Below, piece by piece: positions 1-8,033 of a DNA stretch of 14,611 nucleotides; positions within the stretch are counted from its first letter, which is position 1; each line of letters begins with the position of its first letter. The notes under the pieces were generated by a model, which worked only from the letters and a program-made list of their open reading frames with translations, did not search any database and was not told the DNA's origin. The DNA is taken from contig JBBHKE010000741.1 of NCBI GenBank assembly GCA_037447655.1, forward strand, positions 231,270 through 245,880. Direction: 5' to 3'. The DNA is from Zygnema cylindricum (lineage: Eukaryota > Streptophyta > Zygnematophyceae > Zygnematales > Zygnemataceae). The position numbers and the translations under genes are program-made.

Positions 1-46
1 CGATGAGCGGTGTAGTTCACGTCCGAAGGGTGTACACCGCTCATCG
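1..46. repeat. Perfect 14-bp inverted repeat at the window edge
   Basis: CGATGAGCGGTGTA (1-14) is the exact reverse complement of TACACCGCTCATCG (33-46), with an 18-base spacer. The same arm, GATGAGCGGTGTAGTTC, recurs at 222-238. The simplest reading is that 1-14 is the right end of one short element cut by the window edge and 33-46 is the left end of a second copy. Confidence 0.6.
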
Positions 47-234
47 TTATTAGCGTTAAACATTTATTAATGTTAATGTGAAATCAGAATTGATAATATT
101 AATTTAGTGTACGGAGACATGGCATGTTGTAGTCCACGCCCTTAAATAATGTTGTTAACTCTATTTTGTGATTTTTGGCAAAAAAAAGTCGAGACTGAAC
201 TAGTGTTATAACACTAATAATGATGAGCGGTGTA
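33..234. mobile_element. Short MITE-like element with about 29-bp imperfect terminal inverted repeats
   Basis: The left arm starting at 33 (TACACCGCTCATC, then TTATTAG and GTTA) matches the reverse complement of the sequence ending at 234 over about 29 bases with three or four mismatches. The element is 202 bp, too short to code. Each end carries TA, which could be a Tc1/mariner-type (Stowaway-like) target duplication with a CACCGCTCATC terminus, but TA is too short to prove insertion. The superfamily call is inference; the inverted repeat itself is visible. Confidence 0.5.
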
Positions 235-239
235 GTTCG

Positions 240-925
240 ATGCTTTTTTTTTTACGCAGCTTTGTCGATAACCTAAGGGACGAAAAGCCTCCTGCTTAGT
301 GCACTCCAGATTAGTGCACTCCAGGGGCGAACGGTGACGAGCACTTTTTTCTTCGGCCGAACGTGCAAACCATTTTTTTGGCTTCGCCAAAGCTTGGTGC
401 GAAGCAAGCACGGAAGCTGCGCACAAGGCGTGTGGCAAAGATGCGAAACACCAGAGTGCACGGAAACGCCACGAAGCTTTGAAAGCGAAAATAAGAAGCA
501 GGTGTCATGCACCCCAATCCGTGCCTTGTGGCCCTTACCCGCCTTTCGCCTGCGACACACCTTGGCCCTCCTCGGACCTCCGATTGAGGGAGGTGCAAAG
601 GAGCTAAACACACCAGCCAAAGGTTTTGCTTCTCAGAAGAGCGGACGCGAGTGCACAAAGAAACACCAGCTTACAAGGCCTCCTTCAGCCGGAGGTCTGA
701 AGTAGGGCGTAAGTGCGTAGCCGGCAAAGGGCGGGCGTTGCCGGAGAGAAGCAAAAAAAGGCAGCGCACAATATGCAAGCATCCGGACAACTATAAGCCC
801 AGTCATCCTTCTACTTGCGATCCTCACGCAAGAGGTCTCGAAGGTGCACATCATCCAGACGTTGCACACTTTTTCGAGCAGTTCTGGCCTGGCTACACGG
901 TGCTATGCACATTGACGTGATTAGC
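240..925. other. GC-richer, hairpin-rich block with no convincing gene
   Basis: Base composition rises sharply above that of the flanks. It holds a tandem AGTGCACTCCAG (about 298-324) and many short palindromes: TTCGGCCGAA at 352-361, TTTGGC/GCCAAA at 377-391, GCTTCGC/GCGAAGC at 381-405, ACCTCC/GGAGGT at 576-594 and CTTCAG/CTGAAG at 683-702. Open frames of up to 123 codons occur on both strands, overlap each other and match no family I know. Dense GC hairpins are common in organellar intergenic DNA of plants and algae, so an organelle-derived insertion is possible but unproven. Confidence 0.45.
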
Positions 926-1096
926 TTGCACTCGTGCTTACCAGGCTACGTGCAGTAATTGAGACGAATTAAAAAACGACATGTAACAAAATAATTTCTA
1001 CACCTAACACAACCATACAATTTTCCATTAACATTGCTCAGAGAGCACATGGCAGCTTCTTCTAGATGAACATGCTTTTTACATAAGTTCTGACAG
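926..1096. other. AT-rich spacer, nothing recognised
   Basis: No open frame, repeat or RNA gene was recognised between the hairpin-rich block and the possible integrase remnant. Confidence 0.5.
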
Positions 1097-1357
1097 TTTG
1101 GAAAGAAGGGAGGATTTCAATCAGATGAGTATTCCATCCCATTCGAAAGTAAGGACGCTGATTTGCTTATTTACCGGAAAACTAGGGCAAAGGTTGCAGT
1201 CAGGTTGTATAGGGTAGGCCCTTTCCAGGTAACTATTTACTTAAGATCATTTCCGTTTTAGTGACAATATCAACTACTAAAAGGGTCAATTATGTCTTGT
1301 GGGTCGTACAGCCCTCTCCTCTTATTTTCAATCCAGATATCACACGATCACCATTGT
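1097..1357 (+). pseudogene. Possible remnant of a retroelement integrase C-terminal tail
   Basis: One frame read from about 1097 gives DADLLIYRKTR (from 1154), then LYRVGPFQV, an in-frame TAG at 1258-1260, and then KRVNYVL followed by PSPL. In Ty3/gypsy-type integrases the region after the catalytic core often has a 'D-L-V-L-(I/V)-Y-R' stretch, then a 'GP(Y/F)-x-V' motif and later 'VNYxV'. Order and spacing here fit that loosely. There is no catalytic core, protease or LTR nearby, and the start is undefined. The match rests on short motifs, so it may be chance. Confidence 0.25.
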
Positions 1358-1916
1358 CATCATGACATCATCAATGTATGGTCAAAAAACTCAGATTGGA
1401 AAACATAAAGGTATGCCGCATATTAGTGTTGTTGTTTATTTACCACTTAAATCAGCTTAGTATTTTTTTCCCCAAAGGTTGCAATGGGAAGGTTAAAAAC
1501 AAATTTTGGGTTGAGGTCTCCAAGCAAAAATTGAACACGTGTACATGGAGAAAAAATTATTCAAGGAAATGACGAAAACATTCACGCTAATTACGATATA
1601 GTGTAGCATTGATAGCAAAACTATAAGACATTGGCCATCGAAGGGCTCTCCGTTTCCAATATGATATTTTCACAGCTCCAATGGACAAGTTAACAAAAAG
1701 CATGCACGGCGGAAGCACCAAAAAAGGGAAGGACGCAAGCAAACGCGAAAAAGGTGTTGTCTACACGGGTAGAATGGCCACATACAGCCAAACTTCATCA
1801 TCACCCTACAATCTATAACTAAAGTTGTTTACCAAGTGTAAAGAGAAAAATACCAACGATTTATCTTTAGTGCTCGTGATACATCATTTCCAACAAAATT
1901 ATTTGCGCTTAGCTTT
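1358..1916. other. AT-rich stretch downstream of SNU13
   Basis: It lies beyond the stop codon of the minus-strand SNU13 gene, so the part nearest 1916 should contain its 3' UTR and poly(A) site. I see no strict AATAAA on the minus strand just after the stop; plant poly(A) signals are often loose. No other gene is recognised. Confidence 0.4.
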
Positions 1917-1943
1917 TTAGATAAGCAGCTTCTCAATGGCGTC
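1917..1943 (-). other. SNU13: SNU13 exon 5 (terminal coding exon)
   Basis: 27 nt: acceptor CTTGCAG|GACGCC, then DAIEKLLI and TAA. It matches the invariant end of plant SNU13 exactly and is too short for an ORF search to find. Confidence 0.93.
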
Positions 1944-4449
1944 CTGCAAGTCCCAAAAGAAACCACCAATGACCCCAAAAACCCAAAAAAAATAGTTGAG
2001 GTAATGAAACAGCGGCACTATTCGATTCAACTGTAAGCTAATGAAAGCGAAAATGAACAACAGCCCAAAAACTTCGTAAAAATCAAAGCATACCATAGAC
2101 TGCTTTCATGCAGGTACACGACCTAAAAACAGAATGCAGCAACCTTTAAAAACATCACCGTTTAGAAAGCCATAAATTGACAATGGCAAGAAAAAGGCAT
2201 CAGTTACAGCAAAAAAGGAGGACAGCAAAAAAAATAAAATAAGAATATAGCATCCCTGCATCTGAACGGGCAGATGTGCAGAGAGAGAGGGAGCGAAAGA
2301 GGAAAGAGAGAGGGAGGGAGAGATAGGTGAGGGAGATCACCTTCAGCTGTTGTATTTGTGACTTCAGCTGGCTTCCCTCATTGGAGGTAACAGAACACGC
2401 AATAACTTGCCGTGACACTCCACAAGAGCGTCCCAGTGCTTGCTTTGAAGGTACAAAGACGTATGGCACATTCTGTTAAGTAGTTGACACTTAAAAATAT
2501 TAGTAGTTAGTAATGTAACAAAATGTACTGTACTTACATGTAATTGAAAAATGCACCATGTGAAAGTAAAAAAAGAGCTAAAGCAACGATTTCTAGAACG
2601 TATGCAACATACACTCGCTTCACTTCAATTTAACTCAAAATCTTAAAAAACTTTTCAGTTTTTGTCCTCAAAGCACATCTCCAGATGGATTCCATGACTT
2701 AAAAAAAAAAACTCCAAAACTTGAGTTAACAGAAATAGATAATTGATGGAAAAGAAAAAACAACCCGGCCCACAAAAAACACAAAAAAGTACCAGGAAAG
2801 CTGTGATTAAAGCAACGAAAACATTAAACTACACAATTTTAGAACCACCAAGGATAACGATAAACATACTTTATCTTCTGCTAAAAGTGGTAGATGGAGG
2901 AGAATTTCGAGAGGCTCTGTATCTGCTGCCATGACTATAAACTCTGCAATTCCTCTATTGAGAGTCTTGGTAGCTGCTCCGAATGGCAAAAAACATTCCC
3001 ACGATAAGTTAATACAACCAAAGCAGACTAGAAATCAATTCAGGTATTTTTGTCAAACAGGCGAGCTTATGAGGGGGAATACAAAGTTTAAATGCCTACT
3101 TAAGAAGGTTCAGGATCAAAATTCCCTGAAACCTTCCATAGAGCTGCTTATGGAATATGAGTAGATGATGCAAGAAGTGAGATGCAGATTCTAAAAAACA
3201 ATCTGCAGTAACATTGCAAAATTGATGGGGTGACGTTATCAAAAATCCAAATCCTAAAAGTTCTCTGTCAACGAGTCACGTTCAGCTGGAATGGACCTGA
3301 TTAATTTACAGACTATTGAGAAAAGAAACAACAATATTCCAATACTCTCCTCAAAAAACATAAGAATCTGAGATACACATAATACTTGGAGGAAGCACAG
3401 AAAGCGTTCCCTCTCCATTCAGTCGAGTCTTTTGAAGGTATGTTTCCAGACTCTCGTTCAAATATTATCAAAACAACGAAGAGAGGAAATGACATGGATT
3501 CTTGCATACCTTCATTAGCGCCTTTTTTCAGCTGCTTGTAATTTGCTGCTTGCTGAACAATATCAAGAATTGTAATTGTCAGCTGAGCGTCTGCCAAAGG
3601 GTAAGCTTTGGGATTCACAGCCTCAGAGCCCTGCAAAAATGACAAAAGCAGCAAAATTGCAATACCCTTTAGTTGAAAGTAAATGAAACACTGGAAGGAA
3701 ATTAATGTCAAACAGAGGATTCTGACACTGCTATCGCAGGAAAAAGTACTTTATCCTTAGTCAAGAGGCGTTTGAAAAGTTGAATGAAGACAAAGAAATT
3801 TACGTCTAAAGTGTTAAAAATTAGTTTATGAACTTTTGCTCGACCAGTAAAAGCAACCGCCCTCTAATATTGCTTACCGAAATCAAACAGAACTTTGTAA
3901 ATTTTTATGTCCGATAAGGACAAAAGACAGCAGAAGAACAATAGAATATTCACAATTCTTAAAGGAAGATGTATTGCACTATTTCAGTTGTAGAAGTATT
4001 ACTGCAACGATAAAATAAAAACAGTAGCAGGTCTGTTCCTTCGTGTATTGATAGTATCAAATAGTGTTCTTGAATTTAAAAAATTTATTAAATTACCGAT
4101 ATTTAATAAGTGAACTTCATTAAAAGAAGATAAGGCAGTCCTTTGAAGAGGAGAACATACTACCAGCCTCTTCATCAATGGCAGGTGGAACCACAGAAAA
4201 ACCCTAAAAGTGAAAAAATAGATTTTAACGTAATTGAAGTGCTTGAAACAAAGCAAAGATACTTGAAGCAAGTTAACAGTTTTACATCAAAGGAACTAAA
4301 TATGCAACTCTACTACAAAAGGTCGCCATTCAACTTAGTCGAAAGGTGAGAAAAAACATCAATTGAAACATTCAAATTCGGCCTCGATAATAAATAAATA
4401 TCCATTATAAACAACAAACAAATAAATAATAGTGGAGAATAAATACCAT
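1917..4449 (-). CDS. SNU13: SNU13 / NHP2L1 (15.5K) k-turn RNA-binding protein, five coding exons
   Basis: Join on the minus strand: 4449-4447 (ATG only), 3630-3510, 2973-2870, 2472-2341, 1943-1917 (TAA at 1919-1917). The product is 128 residues, the usual length of this L7Ae-family protein. It binds kink-turn RNA in U4 snRNA and in box C/D snoRNAs and acts in the nucleus and nucleolus, in the tri-snRNP and in rRNA 2'-O-methylation. Visible signatures are [30 protein letters not shown] (the RNA-binding helix and loop), [36 protein letters not shown] and the tail DAIEKLLI. Phases agree at every junction: 0, 1, 0, 0. Exons 2-5 are very secure. Exon 1 is inferred: ATG is followed at once by GTATTT, has an in-frame TGA three codons upstream and gives the expected length. 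One oddity is RQVIACSV where relatives usually have RPVIACSV. A second identical candidate first exon lies at 5077-5075. Confidence 0.93.
2281..2335. repeat. GA-rich purine tract in SNU13 intron 4
   Basis: An almost pure A/G run of GAGAGG-like units lies within five bases of the intron 4 donor (2340). On the transcribed strand of SNU13 it is a CT-rich tract and could bind pyrimidine-tract proteins. A microsatellite-like low-complexity repeat is the safe call. Confidence 0.7.
2341..2472 (-). other. SNU13: SNU13 exon 4
   Basis: 132 nt, 44 codons in phase 0 at both ends. The acceptor is TTAACAG|AATGTG and the donor CTGAAG|GTGATC, a weaker donor than the plant consensus GTAAGT. Codes [14 protein letters not shown], then IACSV, then SQIQQLK. 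Confidence 0.95.
2870..2973 (-). other. SNU13: SNU13 exon 3
   Basis: 104 nt. The acceptor GGAGCAG|CTACC completes the Ala codon (E-A-T-K-T-L-N-R-G) and the donor is GATAAA|GTATGT. Codes the core L7Ae fold segment [19 protein letters not shown] and LLAEDK. Confidence 0.95.
3510..3630 (-). other. SNU13: SNU13 exon 2
   Basis: 121 nt coding [10 protein letters not shown] through KKGANE plus the first base of the next Ala codon. The acceptor is TTTTTGCAG|GGC and the donor is GAAG|GTATGC. Ends in phase 1. Confidence 0.93.
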
Positions 4450-4525
4450 GGCTAATCACCGGCTGTGCGGCTGCTTAGAAAACTCCTGTTGGTACTCTTC
4501 ACTCTAAAAAGATTCAGTATTTCAA
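3903..4525. repeat. 623-bp direct duplication, copy 1 (SNU13 proximal)
   Basis: Appears identical to 4531-5153 at an offset of 628 bp; the copies are separated by AAAAA. The stretches compared directly show no difference. The copy contains the candidate SNU13 exon 1 and leader plus part of intron 1. The same two overlapping non-coding open frames recur in each copy. Perfect identity means either a very recent duplication or an assembly artefact. Confidence 0.93.
4447..4449 (-). other. SNU13: SNU13 exon 1 coding part (ATG only), proximal copy
   Basis: On the minus strand the context reads TTAGCCATG|GTATTT, a start codon in good context (G at -3, G at +4) with a GT donor directly after it. TGA lies in frame three codons upstream. 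Splicing to 3630 (816-nt intron) gives [11 protein letters not shown], which aligns residue for residue in length with plant SNU13 proteins. The exact exon is inference without RNA data. Confidence 0.5.
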
Positions 4526-4530
4526 AAAAA

Positions 4531-5153
4531 TTTTATGTCCGATAAGGACAAAAGACAGCAGAAGAACAATAGAATATTCACAATTCTTAAAGGAAGATGT
4601 ATTGCACTATTTCAGTTGTAGAAGTATTACTGCAACGATAAAATAAAAACAGTAGCAGGTCTGTTCCTTCGTGTATTGATAGTATCAAATAGTGTTCTTG
4701 AATTTAAAAAATTTATTAAATTACCGATATTTAATAAGTGAACTTCATTAAAAGAAGATAAGGCAGTCCTTTGAAGAGGAGAACATACTACCAGCCTCTT
4801 CATCAATGGCAGGTGGAACCACAGAAAAACCCTAAAAGTGAAAAAATAGATTTTAACGTAATTGAAGTGCTTGAAACAAAGCAAAGATACTTGAAGCAAG
4901 TTAACAGTTTTACATCAAAGGAACTAAATATGCAACTCTACTACAAAAGGTCGCCATTCAACTTAGTCGAAAGGTGAGAAAAAACATCAATTGAAACATT
5001 CAAATTCGGCCTCGATAATAAATAAATATCCATTATAAACAACAAACAAATAAATAATAGTGGAGAATAAATACCATGGCTAATCACCGGCTGTGCGGCT
5101 GCTTAGAAAACTCCTGTTGGTACTCTTCACTCTAAAAAGATTCAGTATTTCAA
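4531..5153. repeat. 623-bp direct duplication, copy 2 (SNU13 distal)
   Basis: Second copy of 3903-4525. Its boundaries are set by mismatches at 4530 (A against T) and 5154 (G against A). It carries the distal copy of the SNU13 leader and ATG (5077-5075). Confidence 0.93.
5075..5077 (-). other. SNU13: Duplicate candidate SNU13 exon 1 (ATG), distal copy
   Basis: Same leader, ATG and GTATTT donor as 4449-4447. If transcription starts in the promoter-like region beyond 5153, this copy would be read first and could splice to 3630 over a 1444-nt intron, bypassing the proximal copy. Confidence 0.4.
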
Positions 5154-5466
5154 GCAATATATTTCGTTAATCTACTGAAAGGAAGTAGGGAAGGAAGCGA
5201 GAAAGAAAACTTAGACAACAAAATACAAAACGCGACGGAAGAAGAGCTTTAGAGATTCAAAGCAGCTGTCAGTGGATACTGGAGAGGGCTCGCAAAAGCA
5301 GAAAAATGATTCTTCAGGGTTCAGAAATTTGAAGTCCTGACGAGTTACGAGGAGTGACGCGTAGCGTAGCGCATCGAGCCAATGAGCATCGGTCCGATGC
5401 AGCCGATGGAGGATGCTCTATTCCTGACGCTGTAGATGACGTCACTGGGTACAGTTTGCTGACGAA
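5154..5466 (-). promoter_or_regulatory. Likely SNU13 promoter and 5' leader region
   Basis: The block upstream of the distal exon 1 is less AT-rich than its surroundings. It contains a palindromic TGACGTCA (about 5437-5444, the core of CRE/bZIP sites), a CCAAT at about 5379 (inverted relative to SNU13) and the near-palindrome GCATCGG-T-CCGATGC (5386-5400). On the minus strand a pyrimidine-rich stretch ending TTCCTTTCAG (about 5181) could be a splice acceptor of a 5' UTR intron. Motif presence is seen; promoter function is inferred from position. Confidence 0.4.
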
Positions 5467-5514
5467 TTAGGGTGGACTTCCATTAGCGAAAAAGTGAGGT
5501 ATTTTACTGAAGGC

Positions 5515-5541
5515 CGTACAGTTTCGTACAGGTTCGTACAG
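5515..5541 (+). repeat. Three CGTACAG units at exact 10-bp spacing near the left terminus
   Basis: CGTACAG occurs at 5515-5521, 5525-5531 and 5535-5541, so each lies on the same face of the helix. Such subterminal arrays are often transposase binding sites. The right arm has only one related site (CCGTACAA, about 7592). Confidence 0.55.
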
Positions 5542-5923
5542 ATTTTTTTTTTTAAGGAAAACATCATTACAGAAAAATGTCCAAAGTTGTAGGCGTAAAC
5601 TCAGACCATCGGATGCTATTATTACACTTTTTATCCGAGACGCCACGTCACTAGCCCTACAGTTTGAACATGTAAAAATAGGTCGCTTGGAAAAGTGAAA
5701 AAAAAATCACGATGACCGCGCGCTTATGTGCGTACACGTCGCAAAGGCCACGTGCCTTCCGCCAGGGTGGCTGCGAATCAGTGTAAACTGTCCCGTCACG
5801 CTCCCACCGCCTTTTTGTGGTTGCGTTTTGAAATTTTGGGTAGTACCATAGTTCAAAAGTAGGTGAAAGTAGGCCCATACAATATGCCTATTGTATGCAC
5901 AACATACAAAATGCCCTTAAGAC

Positions 5924-6885
5924 CATAGTTGTTCAAATCGCGCGATTTTTTCCTTTTTTGCGATTGAAACGTATAATTCGTGAGTTTTGAAAAAATCGTA
6001 AAAAAACGTGTACTGTAAACTGAAACTGAAAATTTACGGAAACCTGTAAACTAATTACTGTAACTGGAAACAATTTTTACAGTTATATACGGAATTAGAC
6101 GGGAAATATACGTCGTACTTATTGGTACTTTCTGTTAGTGAACAGAAATACCACAGAAGTTGTACGTTATATAATCGAAAATGTACGGACGTTTTCGAAA
6201 AGAGACGCTGAAAGTCACAATAATTTCGCGCGTTCAGTTTCAAATTTGTACAGGCGTCTTCTTCAATATTTTTTGAAAGAAGACGCCATGGAACATTGAA
6301 AACGAAACCGCGAGGAAGCTGCTTCCCCATATTCTACCCTCCTCCCTCCCAAGCTTTTTACTATCCTCGCCTTCGAACTTCGACAAAAGCAATCATGCCC
6401 AGAAATCGAGGAGAGGAGTGGGAGCACGTGAAGCCTGCAAACGTGAAGGCTTTTTTTGGAGTAATGCGATGTCTGCGAGATAGAGAAAGAAGGAAGGCAG
6501 ACAGAAGGCGGTCATGTCTGTCTGTGAGATAGGCTCGCGCATACAAAATTTCATAAAATTTCACCTTCGCGGCATTAGAACCCGAGTACGTCAAGTCAGC
6601 AGCGTACCCTTAGGAATCGACTGGATTACCAGTTGGAGAAAAAGTTCCGATGCTAGCAAAGAGTGTGATAAATATTTAAAAAAATTATTGTTTTTACCGC
6701 TCATTTAGCTGAAATTACTTGCAAATTGCGTTATATGTAATAGTTTTTTGTTTTATTATGTACGAAATAGTACGAAAGGAAATTCATTAACGATTTTTTG
6801 CGATTTGATCAAAAGGTTCAATGCGTTTGTTACGTATAATTCGTCGCGTAGGGTACGTTCGTACTAATCGTCGTGAACAACTATG
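5924..6885. mobile_element. hAT-like DNA transposon nested in the middle layer (innermost)
   Basis: Perfect 12-bp inverted termini CATAGTTGTTCA (5924-5935, complement at 6874-6885) are flanked by an identical 8-bp direct repeat CTTAAGAC (5916-5923 and 6886-6893). It is 962 bp. The longest open frames inside (under 100 codons on both strands) show no transposase motif, so it is probably non-autonomous. The first seven bases CATAGTT are shared with the surrounding element, suggesting related families mobilised by one transposase. Confidence 0.75.
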
Positions 6886-7042
6886 CTTAAGACCCATATT
6901 GTATTGGTCGAAAAATGAAAAAAATAGTTACAGGGTTGAGTTGCACATTGATCGACAGAGAATTAAACGTCATGTCTAAATTTTGAAAAAAAATCGGACA
7001 AAAAAAATATTTTTTGTGAGTTTTGAGGTAAAACTTTTTTAA

Positions 7043-7069
7043 ACCGTCAGATTCAAACGATCTGACGGT
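7043..7069. repeat. Perfect 10-bp stem hairpin inside the middle hAT-like element
   Basis: ACCGTCAGAT (7043-7052) and ATCTGACGGT (7060-7069) pair perfectly around a 7-base loop. No T-run follows on either side. It is probably an internal structural repeat of the element. Confidence 0.7.
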
Positions 7070-7631
7070 CGTTGATCAAAGTAGCGATCTAAGAAAATCA
7101 CATGAAAAGCCCATAACATAACTTACGAAAGGACTATCTGTCATATTAGCGTCTGCAAATTTGAACGTCCGCGTGATTTAGTTCGTTAAAAAAAATCGTC
7201 CGTCAGCGTGCGCTGAACTATGATCATACGTCACATTCGTACGTCGGTACAATAGTGTCCACAACACACACCCATACAGTATGCCTACTCTATGCGAGTT
7301 TAGTGCCAAGTTTTGTGCGCCTACTTAAGGCCTACCATAAAAACGCCTACTTTTGAACTATGGGTAGTACAATTAATGCCCTATGTACGAGTCGTTAATT
7401 ACGTCTGGTGGTGTAGAAATTTCCTCTCGCAAATACAGATATTACCTCCGCTCGTACAGATATTGCGTTCAGACTTTGCATTTTAAGATTCTTAAGTTTA
7501 ACCTACGTGTTATCATCCAGAATGAGCCACGCAAACAAAAAGTGGTTTACAAATGCGACCTAATGGAAGGCACGCCCTTCAGTAAAATATTCCGTACAAT
7601 AACTGAGACACGTAATGGAAGTCCACCCTTA

Positions 7632-7929
7632 CTAAACTGTGGTTTCTTAAGGCGTTTGTCACCTATCCCAACTACTAGGGGCCTAGAGGCCCTTAACTAT
7701 AGGCGCTCTACTTAAAACATCATTTCCCCATACACATCTATGGGAATGTTAATCCGGCGGTTTCGACTAAAAGGCAAGATTGTCACCTTCCAAATGGTGG
7801 TCGCCAATGGAAAATGGGACACGTCCACGGGGAAAAGAGAGAAGTACTTTATTACGTAATGAGCGATGGAAAAACCATCAATGTACAAAGGGGTTAAGAA
7901 AAAGAAATTGAACATTTAAAGACTACAAG
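7632..7929. other. Spacer with short palindromes between the nested elements and the LINE
   Basis: Contains GGGCCT-AG-AGGCCC (7679-7692) and TTCCCCATA/TATGGGAA (about 7727-7747). A 67-codon minus frame here has no known family. The palindromes might be further element ends, but no target duplication was found. Confidence 0.4.
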
Positions 7930-8033
7930 AGCCAACAACTTAGAAACAAAACAAAGCAAAACAAAACAAACAAATGAGGAAAAACAAAAGCAACTAGGCT
8001 AACTAGCAAGACTAAACAAAAAATCAAAGATGA
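7930..8033 (-). other. 3' UTR of the LINE
   Basis: After the last coding frame ends at 8034 the minus strand becomes T-rich, with GTTTTGTTTTG-like units (plus strand ACAAAACAAA at about 7945-7975). No poly(A) tail is visible. A similar GACTAAACAA stretch recurs in the second LINE copy. Confidence 0.45.

Larger units (their letters stand above)
5847..7362. mobile_element. hAT-like DNA transposon inserted in the outer element (middle layer)
   Basis: Perfect 17-bp inverted termini CATAGTTCAAAAGTAGG (5847-5863, complement at 7346-7362) are flanked by an identical 8-bp direct repeat GGTAGTAC (5839-5846 and 7363-7370). An 8-bp target duplication with a CA..G terminus is the hAT hallmark. Minus the inner insertion it is about 550 bp and non-coding. 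Its interior has palindromes such as CATACAAT/ATTGTATG at about 5876-5898 and a 27-nt hairpin at 7043-7069. Confidence 0.75.
5470..7628. mobile_element. PIF/Harbinger-like non-autonomous DNA transposon, interrupted by nested insertions
   Basis: The ends are perfect 16-bp inverted repeats, GGGTGGACTTCCATTA at 5470-5485 and its complement at 7613-7628, directly flanked by TTA on both sides (5467-5469, 7629-7631). A 3-bp TTA/TAA target duplication and a G-rich terminus are typical of PIF/Harbinger (Tourist-type) elements. A second shared block, TATTTTACTGAAGG, follows in both arms. Without the inner insertions the element is only about 630 bp, MITE-sized. No DDE transposase is recognised. Confidence 0.7.

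Noticed and set aside
1-46. Hammerhead-ribozyme-like string GATGAG...CGAAG
   Set aside because: The core needs CUGAUGA and GAAA with three proper stems. Here the A-run is GAAG and the strong 14-bp inverted repeat competes with the fold.
233-252. Pol III B-box-like AGTTCGATGC followed by a T-run
   Set aside because: No A box at the right distance and no cloverleaf. The same GTTC follows the inverted repeat at 15-18 as part of the MITE end.
334-705. 123-codon open frame on the plus strand
   Set aside because: It overlaps equally long frames on the other strand, is built from the hairpin-rich repeats, and shows no domain or codon bias. GC-rich DNA yields such frames by chance.
2281-2335. CRISPR-like or satellite array
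   Set aside because: The GA units are irregular and there are no spacers; it is a simple purine tract.
4143-4349. 68-codon plus-strand frame, repeated at 4771-4977, with 90-codon frames on the other strand
   Set aside because: The exact recurrence comes from the 623-bp duplication. The frames lie in SNU13 intron 1 and have no recognised motif.
6055-6594. Several 77-91 codon frames in the inner hAT-like element
   Set aside because: They overlap on both strands, and no BED finger, DDE residues or hAT dimerisation motif is visible.
7383-7715. 110-codon plus-strand frame
   Set aside because: It runs across the end of the outer transposon into flanking DNA and includes the inverted repeat, with no family match.
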